Positions 1 to 6,622 of a stretch of DNA of 57,264 bases are shown here, piece by piece (the first letter of the stretch is position 1; each line of letters opens with the position of its first letter). Both the position numbers and the translations under genes were made by a program. Under the pieces are notes generated by a model, which ran no database searches, was not told the origin of the DNA, and saw nothing but the letters and a program-made list of their open reading frames with translations. Origin of the DNA: a virus; IMG/VR virus record IMGVR_UViG_3300037248_000259, positions 1 through 57,264 of that record. One strand, 5' to 3'.

Positions 1-537
1 CGCACGCGAAAACTTCTCGACGTCGCGCTCGACCGCTTCGACCTGCCTCAGCAGGTCCTTGACTCGTTGCTCGAACAGAACCCGCATCTTGTTCGGGGCG
101 CCCTTCTTCTTGACCTTGAACCGCGCCGCCAGCCGTTTCAACATCTCGGCGTTGTCGAGCGCGTCGCGTTTCGACTTCTCGGCGCCGGCGCGCTGCTGGC
201 GCAGGAACGTCTTGGCGTCAGCCACAATATCATACTGGTCATAATTGCCGCCGCGCGCCGTGATGCCTTCGAATACGTGGTCGATCGCCGCCACCACGCA
301 ATTCATCGCGTGCGCGTCGCGATCGTCGGGCCGCGTCTCGTCGATCACGCCATCGCGGTCGAACCGCGCCCGCCGCTCAGCGTCGCTGAGCACATCGCGC
401 GCCAGCACCAGCGCCGCAAACTTTTCCGCCTTGCCTCCGCGATCGGGATGCGCCACCTTGGCCTTCGACCGATAGGCGCGGCGCACCTCGTCAACCGTCG
501 CGTCCGGCGCGACGCCAAGCTCGTCGTAGGGATTCAT
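1..537 (-). CDS. J-domain (DnaJ-like) co-chaperone, interrupted by the window edge
   Basis: The reading frame is open from the ATG at 537 to base 1 (179 codons) and is cut by the window edge. The first 70 residues form a classic J domain: it opens with MNPYDELGVAPDATVDEV, has the HPD signature at residues 30-32 (AHPDRGG), and continues with a conserved helix rich in Arg and Ala. The C-terminal half is charged and helical. J domains stimulate the ATPase of Hsp70 (DnaK), so this protein probably recruits the host chaperone for replication or virion assembly. The start is supported by AGGGAAG a few bases upstream. The frame continues exactly in phase from base 57264 with a short tail ending VGFMGAW, giving a 194-residue protein if the molecule is circular. 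Confidence 0.85.
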   Translation of the reverse strand, partial: MNPYDELGVAPDATVDEVRRAYRSKAKVAHPDRGGKAEKFAALVLARDVLSDAERRARFDRDGVIDETRPDDRDAHAMNCVVAAIDHVFEGITARGGNYDQYDIVADAKTFLRQQRAGAEKSKRDALDNAEMLKRLAARFKVKKKGAPNKMRVLFEQRVKDLLRQVEAVERDVEKFSRA

Positions 538-643
538 GTTCTTCCCTTCGCAATCTTTCCCGTTTCGCCTGCAGCTTTTCGCGCAGCGTCAGTTCGGCGT
601 CGGTCTCGTCCTTTTTGTCCAACCGCCGGCTGTCGACCTTCAT
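491..643 (-). CDS. Small charged protein, 50 aa, unknown function
   Basis: The ATG overlaps the TGA of the upstream ribbon-helix-helix-like gene (ATGA), as is usual in this operon. The product is 50 residues, very rich in Lys, Arg, Glu and Asp, and probably a single helix (MKVDSRRLDKK at the start). Its last 47 bases overlap the start of the J-domain gene in another frame, and the J-gene ribosome-binding site lies within it. No family is recognised. The start overlap supports it, but the length and low-complexity composition leave doubt. Confidence 0.5.
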   Translation of the reverse strand: MKVDSRRLDKKDETDAELTLREKLQAKRERLRREEHESLRRAWRRAGRDG

Positions 644-870
644 CTCAACCCCATCCGCTCCCGCCACGTCTCCTCGACCGGCGCCGCGGCGGCGCTCTCC
701 GCAGCCGACGTCTCGACAGCATCAATATACGCTAAGCATATCCCACGCAGATAGACAGCGACCGGCTCGCCCATCCGCAACGCCAGCTGCTTAATAGCGC
801 CCATCTCAGCCTCGGTAAAATTTAACGACACGGCCTCGGATCGCGTCTCGGTCTTCTTATGCGCCGGCAT
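640..870 (-). CDS. Ribbon-helix-helix-like small DNA-binding protein
   Basis: A 76-residue protein. After a basic N-terminus (MPAHKK) it has a strand-like segment (EAVSLNFTEAEM) followed by two helices (IKQLALRMG and VAVYLRGICLAYID). This order resembles CopG/Arc-type ribbon-helix-helix repressors, which dimerise and insert a beta ribbon into the major groove. The C-terminal third is Ala- and Glu-rich and probably disordered. It overlaps both neighbours by a few bases. Assignment is by pattern only; a regulatory role in the early operon is inferred. Confidence 0.55.
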   Translation of the reverse strand: MPAHKKTETRSEAVSLNFTEAEMGAIKQLALRMGEPVAVYLRGICLAYIDAVETSAAESAAAAPVEETWRERMGLR

Positions 871-1075
871 CTTGCTTCTCCCGTTTCGCCAACCCGTCCA
901 GGTAACCGTCATCATAGCCGCGGCGGTAAGACCCGTCCTCGTCTTCCGGTTCGGTGTAGTTAACAATCACGTCGACGACGCGCGCCCATTGCGTTTCCGG
1001 CATGCCGGGCGGACGCTTCCCCAAACGGTAAGCGTTGAAATAGATTTCGTCGCCTTCAATTTTCAATTCTCCCAC
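857..1075 (-). CDS. Hypothetical protein, 72 aa
   Basis: The product is 72 residues and acidic in the middle, with an aromatic repeat-like segment (YRRGYDDGYLDGLAKREK) near the end. No family is recognised. It overlaps the upstream HTH gene and the downstream ribbon-helix-helix-like gene by 13-14 bases, so it is part of the translationally coupled early leftward operon. Confidence 0.6.
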   Translation of the reverse strand: MGELKIEGDEIYFNAYRLGKRPPGMPETQWARVVDVIVNYTEPEDEDGSYRRGYDDGYLDGLAKREKQDAGA

Positions 1076-1281
1076 TTGCCTTCCTCCTTTTGCGTCACCA
1101 GCCGCTCAACCCTCGCCTCGAGATCATCATGCGCCCGCATGCGCCCCGTCAGCATCTGGTTCAGGCTGGCTCGCGGCACCCCAAGCTCAATCGCCATGCC
1201 CGCTTGGGTGGTCTTGCCGCGCGCGATCAATTCCGTGACGCGGCGGCCGAGACCGGTGTCGTAACGTGTGCGGCGGCTCAT
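1063..1281 (-). CDS. HTH (Cro/CI-type) transcription regulator, 72 aa
   Basis: Starting at the ATG at 1281 (MSRRTRYDTG), the product carries a compact helix-turn-helix: VTELIARGKTTQAGMAIEL followed by GVPRASLNQMLTGRMRAH, the spacing seen in Cro/CI-type DNA-binding domains. A longer frame upstream is discarded because it would overlap the DUF3310 gene completely. The four-base start/stop overlap with that gene supports the chosen start. It probably regulates early phage transcription by binding operator DNA as a dimer. Confidence 0.7.
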   Translation of the reverse strand: MSRRTRYDTGLGRRVTELIARGKTTQAGMAIELGVPRASLNQMLTGRMRAHDDLEARVERLVTQKEEGKWEN

Positions 1282-1508
1282 TCTTTCTTCCGATACACAA
1301 CTAGTTTCCTGCGATTGATCTCGTGGCTCAGATACCAAGCCGCTTTCTCCAAGTCCTGAATATCGTCGCCGTTCTTGAGCCCGGCGCGCCAGATGTATTT
1401 GACAGCATTCCCAAGATTGAACCCGAAATGTTCGACAATCGTGATGCATTCGACGCCGGACGGGTGCGACGCATAATGCTTCGGATGGTTGACCGGATCG
1501 TCGTTCAC
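1278..1508 (-). CDS. DUF3310 (SaV-like) protein
   Basis: The 76-residue product matches the DUF3310 pattern well: NHPKHYASHPSGVECI near the N-terminus, then a helix with NAVKYIWRAGLK and DLEKAAWYLSHEI. These small phage proteins are sometimes labelled nucleotide kinases and sometimes predicted to act with nucleotide pools, but their activity is not settled. It sits between two HTH proteins and overlaps each by four bases. Confidence 0.85.
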   Translation of the reverse strand: MNDDPVNHPKHYASHPSGVECITIVEHFGFNLGNAVKYIWRAGLKNGDDIQDLEKAAWYLSHEINRRKLVVYRKKE

Positions 1509-1858
1509 TCCGCCGCCTCCCTGCGCAGCCGCGCGATGATGGTGTCTACCGTCGACTTGCTCACATTGAACGCATCAATCATGGCGCGCCGCGTCATGCC
1601 GGCGGCGTGGCCGTCACGAATCCGAGCCGCGCGCCAGCGCTCCAGCTCTTGAATGGCGGCGCGCGCTTCTCGCTTCCTTTTATTTTCAATCATCGCCGCC
1701 AGCTTGCGATTAGTATACGGCGACACGAACCCGAAATTCTTAGCATGGTAAGCAACCGCCGCGTCGCTCACCCCAAACTCACGCGCGATCGACGCGAACG
1801 TACGGGTGGGATGCATCTTCAACGCGCGGCGAATGAGGATCGGGTTGCGGCCGGTCAT
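1505..1858 (-). CDS. Protein with two helix-turn-helix motifs, 118 aa
   Basis: The chosen ATG at 1858 gives MTGRNPILIRRALKMHP. Two HTH-like segments can be seen: TFASIAREFGVSDAAVAYHAK near residues 17-38, and MTRRAMIDAFNVSKSTVDTI near residues 86-105, joined by a charged helix. The pattern resembles resolvase-type or sigma-like HTH arrangements used for sequence recognition, and no catalytic domain is present. It is probably a phage regulator or DNA-organising protein. It overlaps the DUF3310 gene by four bases. Confidence 0.65.
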   Translation of the reverse strand: MTGRNPILIRRALKMHPTRTFASIAREFGVSDAAVAYHAKNFGFVSPYTNRKLAAMIENKRKREARAAIQELERWRAARIRDGHAAGMTRRAMIDAFNVSKSTVDTIIARLRREAAE

Positions 1859-1979
1859 TTCTGTCTCGCGATAGGAACAACACCGGGATGCTTGCTCTTC
1901 ATATGCGCCGCAAGCGTCGCGACATTTTGACCTGAATAAGATCGTTGCGGCGAGCCACAAATACGAGCGGGTCGATCAT
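1855..1979 (-). pseudogene. Probable frameshifted small zinc-finger-like gene
   Basis: An ATG at 1979 follows a perfect GGAGGAGG ribosome-binding site and overlaps the stop of the upstream gene (TAATG), but its frame closes after 26 codons. A different frame of the same segment encodes the much more protein-like ICGSPQRSYSGQNVATL then AAHMKSKHPG, which resembles one half of a C2H2 finger and ends exactly at the next gene by ATGA overlap. That frame has no ATG, GTG or TTG start of its own in this segment. A single indel would join the two frames. A sequencing error or programmed frameshift are alternatives. Confidence 0.4.
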
Positions 1980-2266
1980 TATTCCTCCTCCGGCGCGAGA
2001 GGCAACGCGCGGATAATTGCAACGTCGCTCTCTCGCTGAACAGCCGCGCCGTCCGTTCGCGCAACGCCAAGCATGTTGTCTTTTTCGTCAAGGGCGACCC
2101 TATTCATCGCGACGGACTCCGCCGCTCTTTCCCGCATCTCCGCTGCCCCGGCTGCATAGGCGCGGCGCAGGGCGCGTTCGATCGCCTTTTGATAATCATC
2201 GCGATCTTCGTACGCGCCGATCGTGAGTGCCCGCGCCTCGCGCTCAATGTCGAATGGCTCAGTCAT
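1979..2266 (-). CDS. Hypothetical charged helical protein, 95 aa
   Basis: The start MTEPFDIEREARAL is preceded by GGAGGGAC. The product is helical and rich in Arg, Glu and Ala (DRDDYQKAIERALRRAYAAG). Proteins of this composition are common in phage early operons, and no function is recognised. It overlaps the upstream membrane-protein gene by four bases. Confidence 0.6.
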   Translation of the reverse strand: MTEPFDIEREARALTIGAYEDRDDYQKAIERALRRAYAAGAAEMRERAAESVAMNRVALDEKDNMLGVARTDGAAVQRESDVAIIRALPLAPEEE

Positions 2267-2454
2267 TGTCCCTCCTTCGGCCGCGCGGCGAGACATTCCA
2301 CTAAAAACGCCGCGCAAATAAAATCCAGTAACCCTAATAAATCGCCTTGCATCAGAAGCATAAGCCCAAGGCCGATATTGAAGCCAACGATCGCCGCGAT
2401 AATTTCCCGTTTCCGCGCCGTCCGCTCGACCAGCTTCTCGTAGTCATCGGTCAT
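2263..2454 (-). CDS. Small membrane protein, 63 aa
   Basis: Starting at the ATG at 2454 (MTDDYEKLVERTARKRE), a charged N-terminus is followed by two adjacent hydrophobic segments (IIAAIVGFNIGLGLMLLM and LLGLLDFICAAFLVECL), so the product is probably a two-pass inner-membrane protein. A TTG at 2463 overlapping the previous stop is an alternative start, but the GGAG sequence is better spaced for the ATG. It could act as an antiholin or superinfection factor; nothing in the sequence decides this. Confidence 0.55.
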   Translation of the reverse strand: MTDDYEKLVERTARKREIIAAIVGFNIGLGLMLLMQGDLLGLLDFICAAFLVECLAARPKEGQ

Positions 2455-2459
2455 GGGCG

Positions 2460-2720
2460 TCAATCTCCATTCAGCTCAATCATATCAAGGATGAAACTGT
2501 CCATCGGTTGATCCGCCACATCGTCACAAGTCCGATGCGTTCGGTAGAAATAGCTCCGGGCGGCATATTCACCGGCGTGCGTAAAGGAATGAGTTCTCAC
2601 GTCATCAGGGCGCAAGGGAAAACCACAAAACAGACACGGCGCGTCGCGCGGCGGCTCATAGGCCGGCGTGGTTTGTGTGGCGTCCTCGAACCAGCCATAG
2701 AAAGCGTTGCCCTCACTCAT
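2460..2720 (-). CDS. Hypothetical zinc-binding-like protein, 86 aa
   Basis: The start MSEGNAFYGWFED overlaps the stop of the upstream gene by eight bases. The product has CLFCG followed by several His residues and a final Cys (THSFTHAGEY ... RTHRTCDD), the pattern of a small Cys/His zinc-binding domain. Its function is unknown. Confidence 0.6.
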   Translation of the reverse strand: MSEGNAFYGWFEDATQTTPAYEPPRDAPCLFCGFPLRPDDVRTHSFTHAGEYAARSYFYRTHRTCDDVADQPMDSFILDMIELNGD

Positions 2721-3738
2721 GGGCGGCGTCCTTGGATGGGAGCGGTTCGAAGCGGCCGTCCATAAATTCGCTGTACGGTCGCGCCCACAACTCTCCTGTC
2801 TGCTCGCACTGATAGATGACAAGTTGCACCATGTCAGCCAGTGGTTTGCTCGTTTGAAGCTTTCCTCTTTGTGTCAAAATGCGATACGTCGTCCCGCGCT
2901 TCTTGTGGCGCACGCGCTCTCCCCGTTCTCCCGCTAGGGCGGCGTCGATGCCCACGTGCTCAAACGCGACTAGCTCGTTTTTGAAACTATCCAGCGCGCG
3001 ACGTATTTCCACAAAGGCGTCTTCTTCGGAGGAAAATCGTTCGGCTCGGCCTACATCCGTCGTTACATTGTGATAGTCGCCCCTACCGCGCAACCATTGA
3101 GGCGGAGAACAACCACGGCGCTCAATAAGCCAATACGTTTTTTGTCTCGCTATGGCGGCATCGATGACGACTTGCACATCGGCGCATTTGCGCCAATCTG
3201 GCGGGTCTTCTGGATTCAGTGCCTCCCTGGCCATGCACAGCGCTTCATCTCTCGGATCGGCGACGGGCTTTCCAACAAGGGCGGCGTCGAGGGCGGCGAT
3301 GCCTTTGCAAGCTATCTTGCCAATTAGCTCAGGAACCGGCTCGGCGCTGAAGTCGCGTATTAACTCCAGCGCCTCCCTCGCCGTGCGCAGGGCTGCTATC
3401 TCAACCGAGTTGTCGGACAGGACTTTAATGTCGATGTTAAGATGTTTTACTAAACGGCGCAGGTTGCTTTCTTTTTCCTCCGCGGTGCGCAGGGCGGATT
3501 CCAGCGCGGCTTGTTTCGCCATGAAGTTCTGATGCATGGTAGATGGCGAGCCAAGTTCTTCTATATGCTTTCGCAAGCGTTCGATCTCGTTAGCGGCTTC
3601 AATGCAAGCGTGCGGCGTCATATCAGGCCATTTGTGCAGTCTAGCAACAATGTCCATTGGATTTGCCTCACGTTCGCGCCGCTTGTGCTGTCCTTCAACC
3701 ATGTTTGAAGTGTCGCGAATTGGTTTTCCTTTAGTCAT
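2713..3738 (-). CDS. Coiled-coil protein with C-terminal DUF1653-like domain, 341 aa
   Basis: This is the largest gene of the leftward early operon. Residues about 45-190 are coiled-coil-rich (EIERLRKHIEELG, ALESALRTAEEKESNLRRLV). The last 55 residues, beginning VRHKKRGTTYRI and ending WARPYSEFMDGRFEPL, look like the DUF1653-type module often found alone in phages as a short 'hypothetical protein'. The ATG overlaps the upstream stop as TGATG, and a GTG one codon earlier is also possible. The role is unknown; the modular build suggests fusion of a small domain to a coiled coil. Confidence 0.6.
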   Translation of the reverse strand: MTKGKPIRDTSNMVEGQHKRREREANPMDIVARLHKWPDMTPHACIEAANEIERLRKHIEELGSPSTMHQNFMAKQAALESALRTAEEKESNLRRLVKHLNIDIKVLSDNSVEIAALRTAREALELIRDFSAEPVPELIGKIACKGIAALDAALVGKPVADPRDEALCMAREALNPEDPPDWRKCADVQVVIDAAIARQKTYWLIERRGCSPPQWLRGRGDYHNVTTDVGRAERFSSEEDAFVEIRRALDSFKNELVAFEHVGIDAALAGERGERVRHKKRGTTYRILTQRGKLQTSKPLADMVQLVIYQCEQTGELWARPYSEFMDGRFEPLPSKDAAHE

Positions 3739-3923
3739 CACATTCCTCCAGCCGTAATGTCGGCGCGCGCCTTGGAAAAATTATCATCCGTATAGGGGAG
3801 ATTTCTCGCATCGCACCAGCGCTGCAACTGACGGCGGGTCGGGCCGAGGCCGAGAGCATGGTGGACGGAAGTCGCCAAAGCGAGCACCGCGCCGCTTATC
3901 ATTTGCGCCAGCAAGCTAGCCAT
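3738..3923 (-). CDS. Small membrane-anchored protein, 61 aa
   Basis: The N-terminus MASLLAQMISGAVLALATSV is hydrophobic and can span the membrane or act as a signal anchor. The rest (TRRQLQRWCDARNLPYTDDN) is soluble and helical. No family is recognised. It ends by overlapping the start of the coiled-coil protein gene. Confidence 0.5.
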   Translation of the reverse strand: MASLLAQMISGAVLALATSVHHALGLGPTRRQLQRWCDARNLPYTDDNFSKARADITAGGM

Positions 3924-3936
3924 TCGGCCCCTCCGC

Positions 3937-4161
3937 TCATTCGTGGCTCAGCCAATCGGGTAACCCTTGCAGCATGTAGCGCACCATCTCAGTCGCCTGC
4001 CCAGCGTCGAAAAGATTTGTGCCCGTTGGCCAATCGTGATCGGCTGGTTCGTGCGCATAGTTCGGCCTTCGGTAGCTGATCCCATTGTCGGGATTCCAGG
4101 GCTGCGGCAATCGCCAAATAAGAAAGCGGTCGACCATGTGTTTGATTTGAGCGTCGGTCAT
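3937..4161 (-). CDS. Conserved-type phage hypothetical protein, 74 aa
   Basis: The product begins MTDAQIKHMVDRFLIWRLP, then a Trp/Pro/Asp-rich segment (NPDNGISYRRPNYA) and a helix ending MVRYMLQGLP. This resembles small early proteins seen in many alpha- and betaproteobacterial phages, but no function is known. It is separated from the next downstream gene by 13 bases. Confidence 0.65.
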   Translation of the reverse strand: MTDAQIKHMVDRFLIWRLPQPWNPDNGISYRRPNYAHEPADHDWPTGTNLFDAGQATEMVRYMLQGLPDWLSHE

Positions 4162-4210
4162 TTTGTTACCATCATCTCAAGATAGCGAGAAATTCTCGGC
4201 GCGCCGCCTG

Positions 4211-4381
4211 CTATTTCTCATCAGCCTCCCGCAAAAGCCTATCGCTGATGCGGTCTTGGCCATCCATTTGCCAGAAGCGCGCGTGTGCGGTCTCGAACTT
4301 GCGGAACGCTGCGCCTGCCGGCGTTTCATTCCACTCGCGTTCCTTTGCCGCGTACTCCTGCTACGACTCAGATGTTGTCAT
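4211..4381 (-). pseudogene. Small gene interrupted by an in-frame amber codon (TAG)
   Basis: An ATG directly after the upstream TAG stop has a strong GGAGGGG ribosome-binding site. The frame reads MTTSES, then TAG, then QEYAAKEREWNETPAGAAF and on to a normal stop, for 56 codons if the amber is read through. The codon after the amber is CAG, so the TAG itself could be a CAG with one C-to-T change. The part after the amber has no other start codon before residue Met in FWQMDGQ. It is most simply a nonsense mutation in a helical protein with an acidic and basic C-terminus. Readthrough in a suppressor host cannot be excluded. Confidence 0.5.
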
Positions 4382-4645
4382 CTACCCCTCCTCTTTCTCT
4401 CCCCGCACGGCCTTGACCGCGTCGGTAAGCGCCGCTGCCACCTTACATGGCACCCAGACATATCCAGGCGCGCTCGCATCGGCGTCATAGAGCTTGCGCG
4501 CGCCTTCCCATTGCTGGGCGATGGGCCCCGCCGCCTCTATCAGCGCATAAAGGCGTGCATTCTTTTCTGCCAGCTCCTCGCGTAGACGAGCAATCAGCAA
4601 CGTAGTCACCATGGCCTCTTTTATTTCCTGCGATCGCTCAGTCAT
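4382..4645 (-). CDS. Coiled-coil hypothetical protein, 87 aa
   Basis: Starting at MTERSQEIKEAMVTTLL, the protein has a central coiled-coil-like helix (LREELAEKNARLYALIEAA) and a final helix (AALTDAVKAVRGEKEEG). It partly resembles the next upstream gene product, which also has an 'ADLRAEIAKLRAVLEAAAPI' helix, so the two may be distant duplicates. Function unknown. Confidence 0.6.
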   Translation of the reverse strand: MTERSQEIKEAMVTTLLIARLREELAEKNARLYALIEAAGPIAQQWEGARKLYDADASAPGYVWVPCKVAAALTDAVKAVRGEKEEG

Positions 4646-5012
4646 TTTTCTCCTCCTTGTAGAATGCGGCGAGGGCATCTAGTTGTATCGTTGAAATTGA
4701 TGTAGTACCGGTTCTCGCCCAATCACGACCGACCATCGCAGTTTTATCGAGCGCGACTATTCGCTCCACAATCGGCGCCGCCGCCTCCAAGACTGCGCGC
4801 AGCTTCGCAATCTCAGCGCGCAGATCGGCGATGATGGTTTGCTCCTCGATCGCGGCGTTGAGCGCCGAGGCGATGGCGGAGGCGATCTCCCGTCGCGGTC
4901 CCGGCCCATACACGGTTGCACAAAAAAGCGGCTCATCACACATTACTTCGGAGCCACAAGACGTTAACGGCCCCATCGCGCGGATCACATCGCGCCAGTT
5001 GCGGTCAGTCAT
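4638..5012 (-). CDS. Coiled-coil hypothetical protein, 124 aa
   Basis: The start MTDRNWRDVIRAMGPL is followed by a Cys-containing segment (SCGSEVMCDEPLFC) and a long helix (LRAEIAKLRAVLEAAAP). The Ala-Pro-Ile pattern after the helix matches the neighbouring 87-residue protein. It overlaps that gene by eight bases. No function is recognised. Confidence 0.6.
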   Translation of the reverse strand: MTDRNWRDVIRAMGPLTSCGSEVMCDEPLFCATVYGPGPRREIASAIASALNAAIEEQTIIADLRAEIAKLRAVLEAAAPIVERIVALDKTAMVGRDWARTGTTSISTIQLDALAAFYKEEKND

Positions 5013-5025
5013 TTCCGTTCCTTCC

Positions 5026-5367
5026 CTAAACGTCCCGCCACATCGTGGCCGGAGGAACAGAAAAGAAATGTGGTTCGCGCGTCAGGTCAACCGCGACATC
5101 GTCGCTCCACTCGACGTTATCGGGCGGCCCCGCCTGCCCGCCATTACGATCTTGGATGAAACGGTAGAGCCACGACGGCGGTGGGGCGTCGACCAGCTTT
5201 TTCAAGTCGCGCACCCGCATAGACGGCTCCATCGTGCGGAACTTCTTCGTATTGTACCAGAAGTAGTGCGGGCCGAGATGATTGGCTGCAAGGTGCTCAT
5301 TGCGATCCGCAACCGCAACGACCTTTCCGCAAACGACACAAGTAGCACTATCAACGTCGCTCATCAT
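5026..5367 (-). CDS. C2H2-type zinc-finger-like protein, 113 aa
   Basis: The N-terminal 32 residues contain CVVCGKVVAVADRNEHL followed by AANH, the Cys-X2-Cys ... His-X4-His layout of a C2H2 finger. The remainder is rich in Trp, Pro and Asp and has no recognised domain. The ATG overlaps the stop of the upstream gene by four bases. It may bind nucleic acid or another protein through the finger. Confidence 0.65.
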   Translation of the reverse strand: MMSDVDSATCVVCGKVVAVADRNEHLAANHLGPHYFWYNTKKFRTMEPSMRVRDLKKLVDAPPPSWLYRFIQDRNGGQAGPPDNVEWSDDVAVDLTREPHFFSVPPATMWRDV

Positions 5368-5639
5368 GGTTGCTCCATTTTCTTCAAAGCCTCGGCGAGG
5401 GCAAAGGCATCTTTGGTCGAAATCATTATAGCGTCAACGCGCGATGTTTGAGCTATTTCGAGATAGCGTTCCAACTCTTCTACTTGCTCCCTGATTGGTG
5501 CACATGCCGCCAGCAGTTCGCCAAGCCCGGAGGCGACAAGAGCATCGCGCGCGATTTCCGCAGGGGGAGCATCAGCCCAAAAGCTGTTGTGGATTGCCTT
5601 CCTAGCCCGTTCCACCGCCGCCTCGGGAATGTCAGCCAT
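5364..5639 (-). CDS. Helical hypothetical protein, 91 aa
   Basis: The product begins MADIPEAAVERARKAIHN and is helical throughout, with a leucine-rich C-terminal half (LGELLAACAPIREQVEELER). CGAGGAT stands about eight bases before the ATG. It is the first clear gene downstream of the leftward promoter region, apart from a possible 21-codon leader ORF. Confidence 0.6.
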   Translation of the reverse strand: MADIPEAAVERARKAIHNSFWADAPPAEIARDALVASGLGELLAACAPIREQVEELERYLEIAQTSRVDAIMISTKDAFALAEALKKMEQP

Positions 5640-5677
5640 AGTATCCTCGCTGCGGCCAAGGGTTCCGATTCCGAGCG

Positions 5678-5743
5678 TCAGCCGCCGATGAATAGCAGCA
5701 CAGACGCTAAAATCGTCAGGGGCCGCGGGAAACGTGGTTTCAT
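5678..5743 (-). CDS. Possible 21-aa hydrophobic leader peptide
   Basis: The short frame MKPRFPRPLTILASVLLF ending in IGG has a basic start and a single hydrophobic stretch, like a minimal membrane peptide. It lies between the leftward promoter and the first long gene. Its ATG falls about where transcription would begin from the candidate promoter, so it would be nearly leaderless. There is no strong ribosome-binding site. Confidence 0.35.
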   Translation of the reverse strand: MKPRFPRPLTILASVLLFIGG

Positions 5744-5750
5744 CTTTTAT

Positions 5751-5779
5751 ATGATGGGCTCGATTAAGGTGGATGTCAA
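5751..5779 (-). promoter_or_regulatory. Candidate sigma70-type promoter of the leftward early operon
   Basis: The minus strand has a perfect TTGACA (-35), 17 bases of spacer and CATCAT (-10, four of six matches). It is the best-placed signal to drive the long run of leftward genes ending, on a circular map, at the terminase region. The -10 box is weak, so another start point is possible. Confidence 0.45.
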
Positions 5780-6094
5780 CCCCGCCGTAGCGAACTGCCC
5801 TTGATCGGCCGGCTGGGTCGACGCGGCTGGGACGACCGGACGCCGCAACTATTAAGGCTAATAACCTGGATTTACAGAATTTTTTGGGGCGGGGGGTCGA
5901 AGGGAGGAAACTTCACGCGGGTCCTCGCGACCCAACGCGCGCACGGATTCGCACTCGCGAGCCGCGCCTGGCGCCTGCAGCCGCCTCGAGGCCGCCCCGA
6001 CCCGGCGCCCGCCCTCTCGTTCACGTTTTCGTGATTAAATTGTGTCTCGCTTGAGTACACGCAACGAGGACAGAAAATAATTGTCTCATACGGC
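5780..6094. other. Divergent intergenic region with a G-rich tract and hairpin
   Basis: No convincing gene is seen in this stretch between the leftward and rightward operons. It holds a G-rich run near 5885-5908 (a GGGG and a GGGGGG block, then GGG and GG) that could fold as a G-quadruplex, and a GGGTC/GACCC hairpin at 5919-5933. Very GC-rich sequence follows up to 6025. An origin or operator region would fit here, but no repeats or iterons were recognised. Confidence 0.4.
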
Positions 6095-6123
6095 TTGACA
6101 CGCGGCTATTCGAGACGTATTCT
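6095..6123 (+). promoter_or_regulatory. Rightward early promoter
   Basis: TTGACA (perfect -35) is followed by a 17-base spacer and TATTCT (-10, four of six). The sequence TTGACACGC at its 5' end is shared with the two repeated promoters upstream of genes at 7039 and 7433, and the leader ends with the same CGGAGACAA ribosome-binding block. This is a strong candidate for the main rightward early promoter. Confidence 0.6.
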
Positions 6124-6156
6124 CACGCCGTCATAGAGACAACGGAGACAACGCAC

Positions 6157-6417
6157 ATGCAGATGTATCCTCGTTACTACAAAGTCTCACCCCGCGGTTT
6201 CGCGAACGAGACTATCTATCTTATCGCGCGAAACAGCGTTGAGGCCGCTATCTATGAGCGCGACTATGACAGCCTGCCCGACAGGCAACCCGGAGCAATA
6301 ACAGGGTGGACGCGAGATCGTCAGGCTCGCATTCCTGGCGTAGCCGTCGCGTTCGATATGCGTCATTGGGTTCTGAATTTGACCATCCCACCACGAGGTA
6401 ACGGAGTACCACAATGA
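6157..6417 (+). CDS. Hypothetical early protein, 86 aa
   Basis: The first rightward gene starts MQMYPRYYKVSPRGFANET, with GGAGAC upstream of the ATG; a second in-frame ATG two codons later is possible. The protein mixes a strand-rich beginning with a middle segment SLPDRQPGAITGWTRDRQAR. No family is recognised. It overlaps the following small membrane protein gene by ATGA. Confidence 0.6.
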   Translation: MQMYPRYYKVSPRGFANETIYLIARNSVEAAIYERDYDSLPDRQPGAITGWTRDRQARIPGVAVAFDMRHWVLNLTIPPRGNGVPQ

Positions 6418-6551
6418 GGTATCGAAATACCACACTCACGCGCATCTACTTTTTCCAGGTCGCTCAATACCTTACGCTGGCGCTTGAGCTGGCGTGCGAG
6501 CTGATGATCGCCGGCGCGATCGTGGTTTGCGTCTATGCGCTGGTTAGATAA
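6414..6551 (+). CDS. Small single-pass membrane protein, 45 aa
   Basis: The ATG overlaps the preceding stop codon. After a polar start (MRYRNTTLTRIYFFQ) the product has a long hydrophobic segment running from LTLALELACELMIAGAIVVC to the end, so it is probably a membrane peptide with a very short tail (VYALVR). Function unknown; early membrane peptides of phages often block superinfection or host functions. Confidence 0.55.
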   Translation: MRYRNTTLTRIYFFQVAQYLTLALELACELMIAGAIVVCVYALVR

Positions 6552-6622
6552 TCGAGTGATCGCGCGGGACGACGCCAAAACGATACCGTTTCGTTTTGTA
6601 CTTTTTGTACCACCTAGCCTCG

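Noticed and set aside
5801-6034. A 77-codon plus-strand and a 62-codon minus-strand frame in the divergent region
   Set aside because: Both are GC-driven, low in expected codon order and lack start signals; treated as non-coding.
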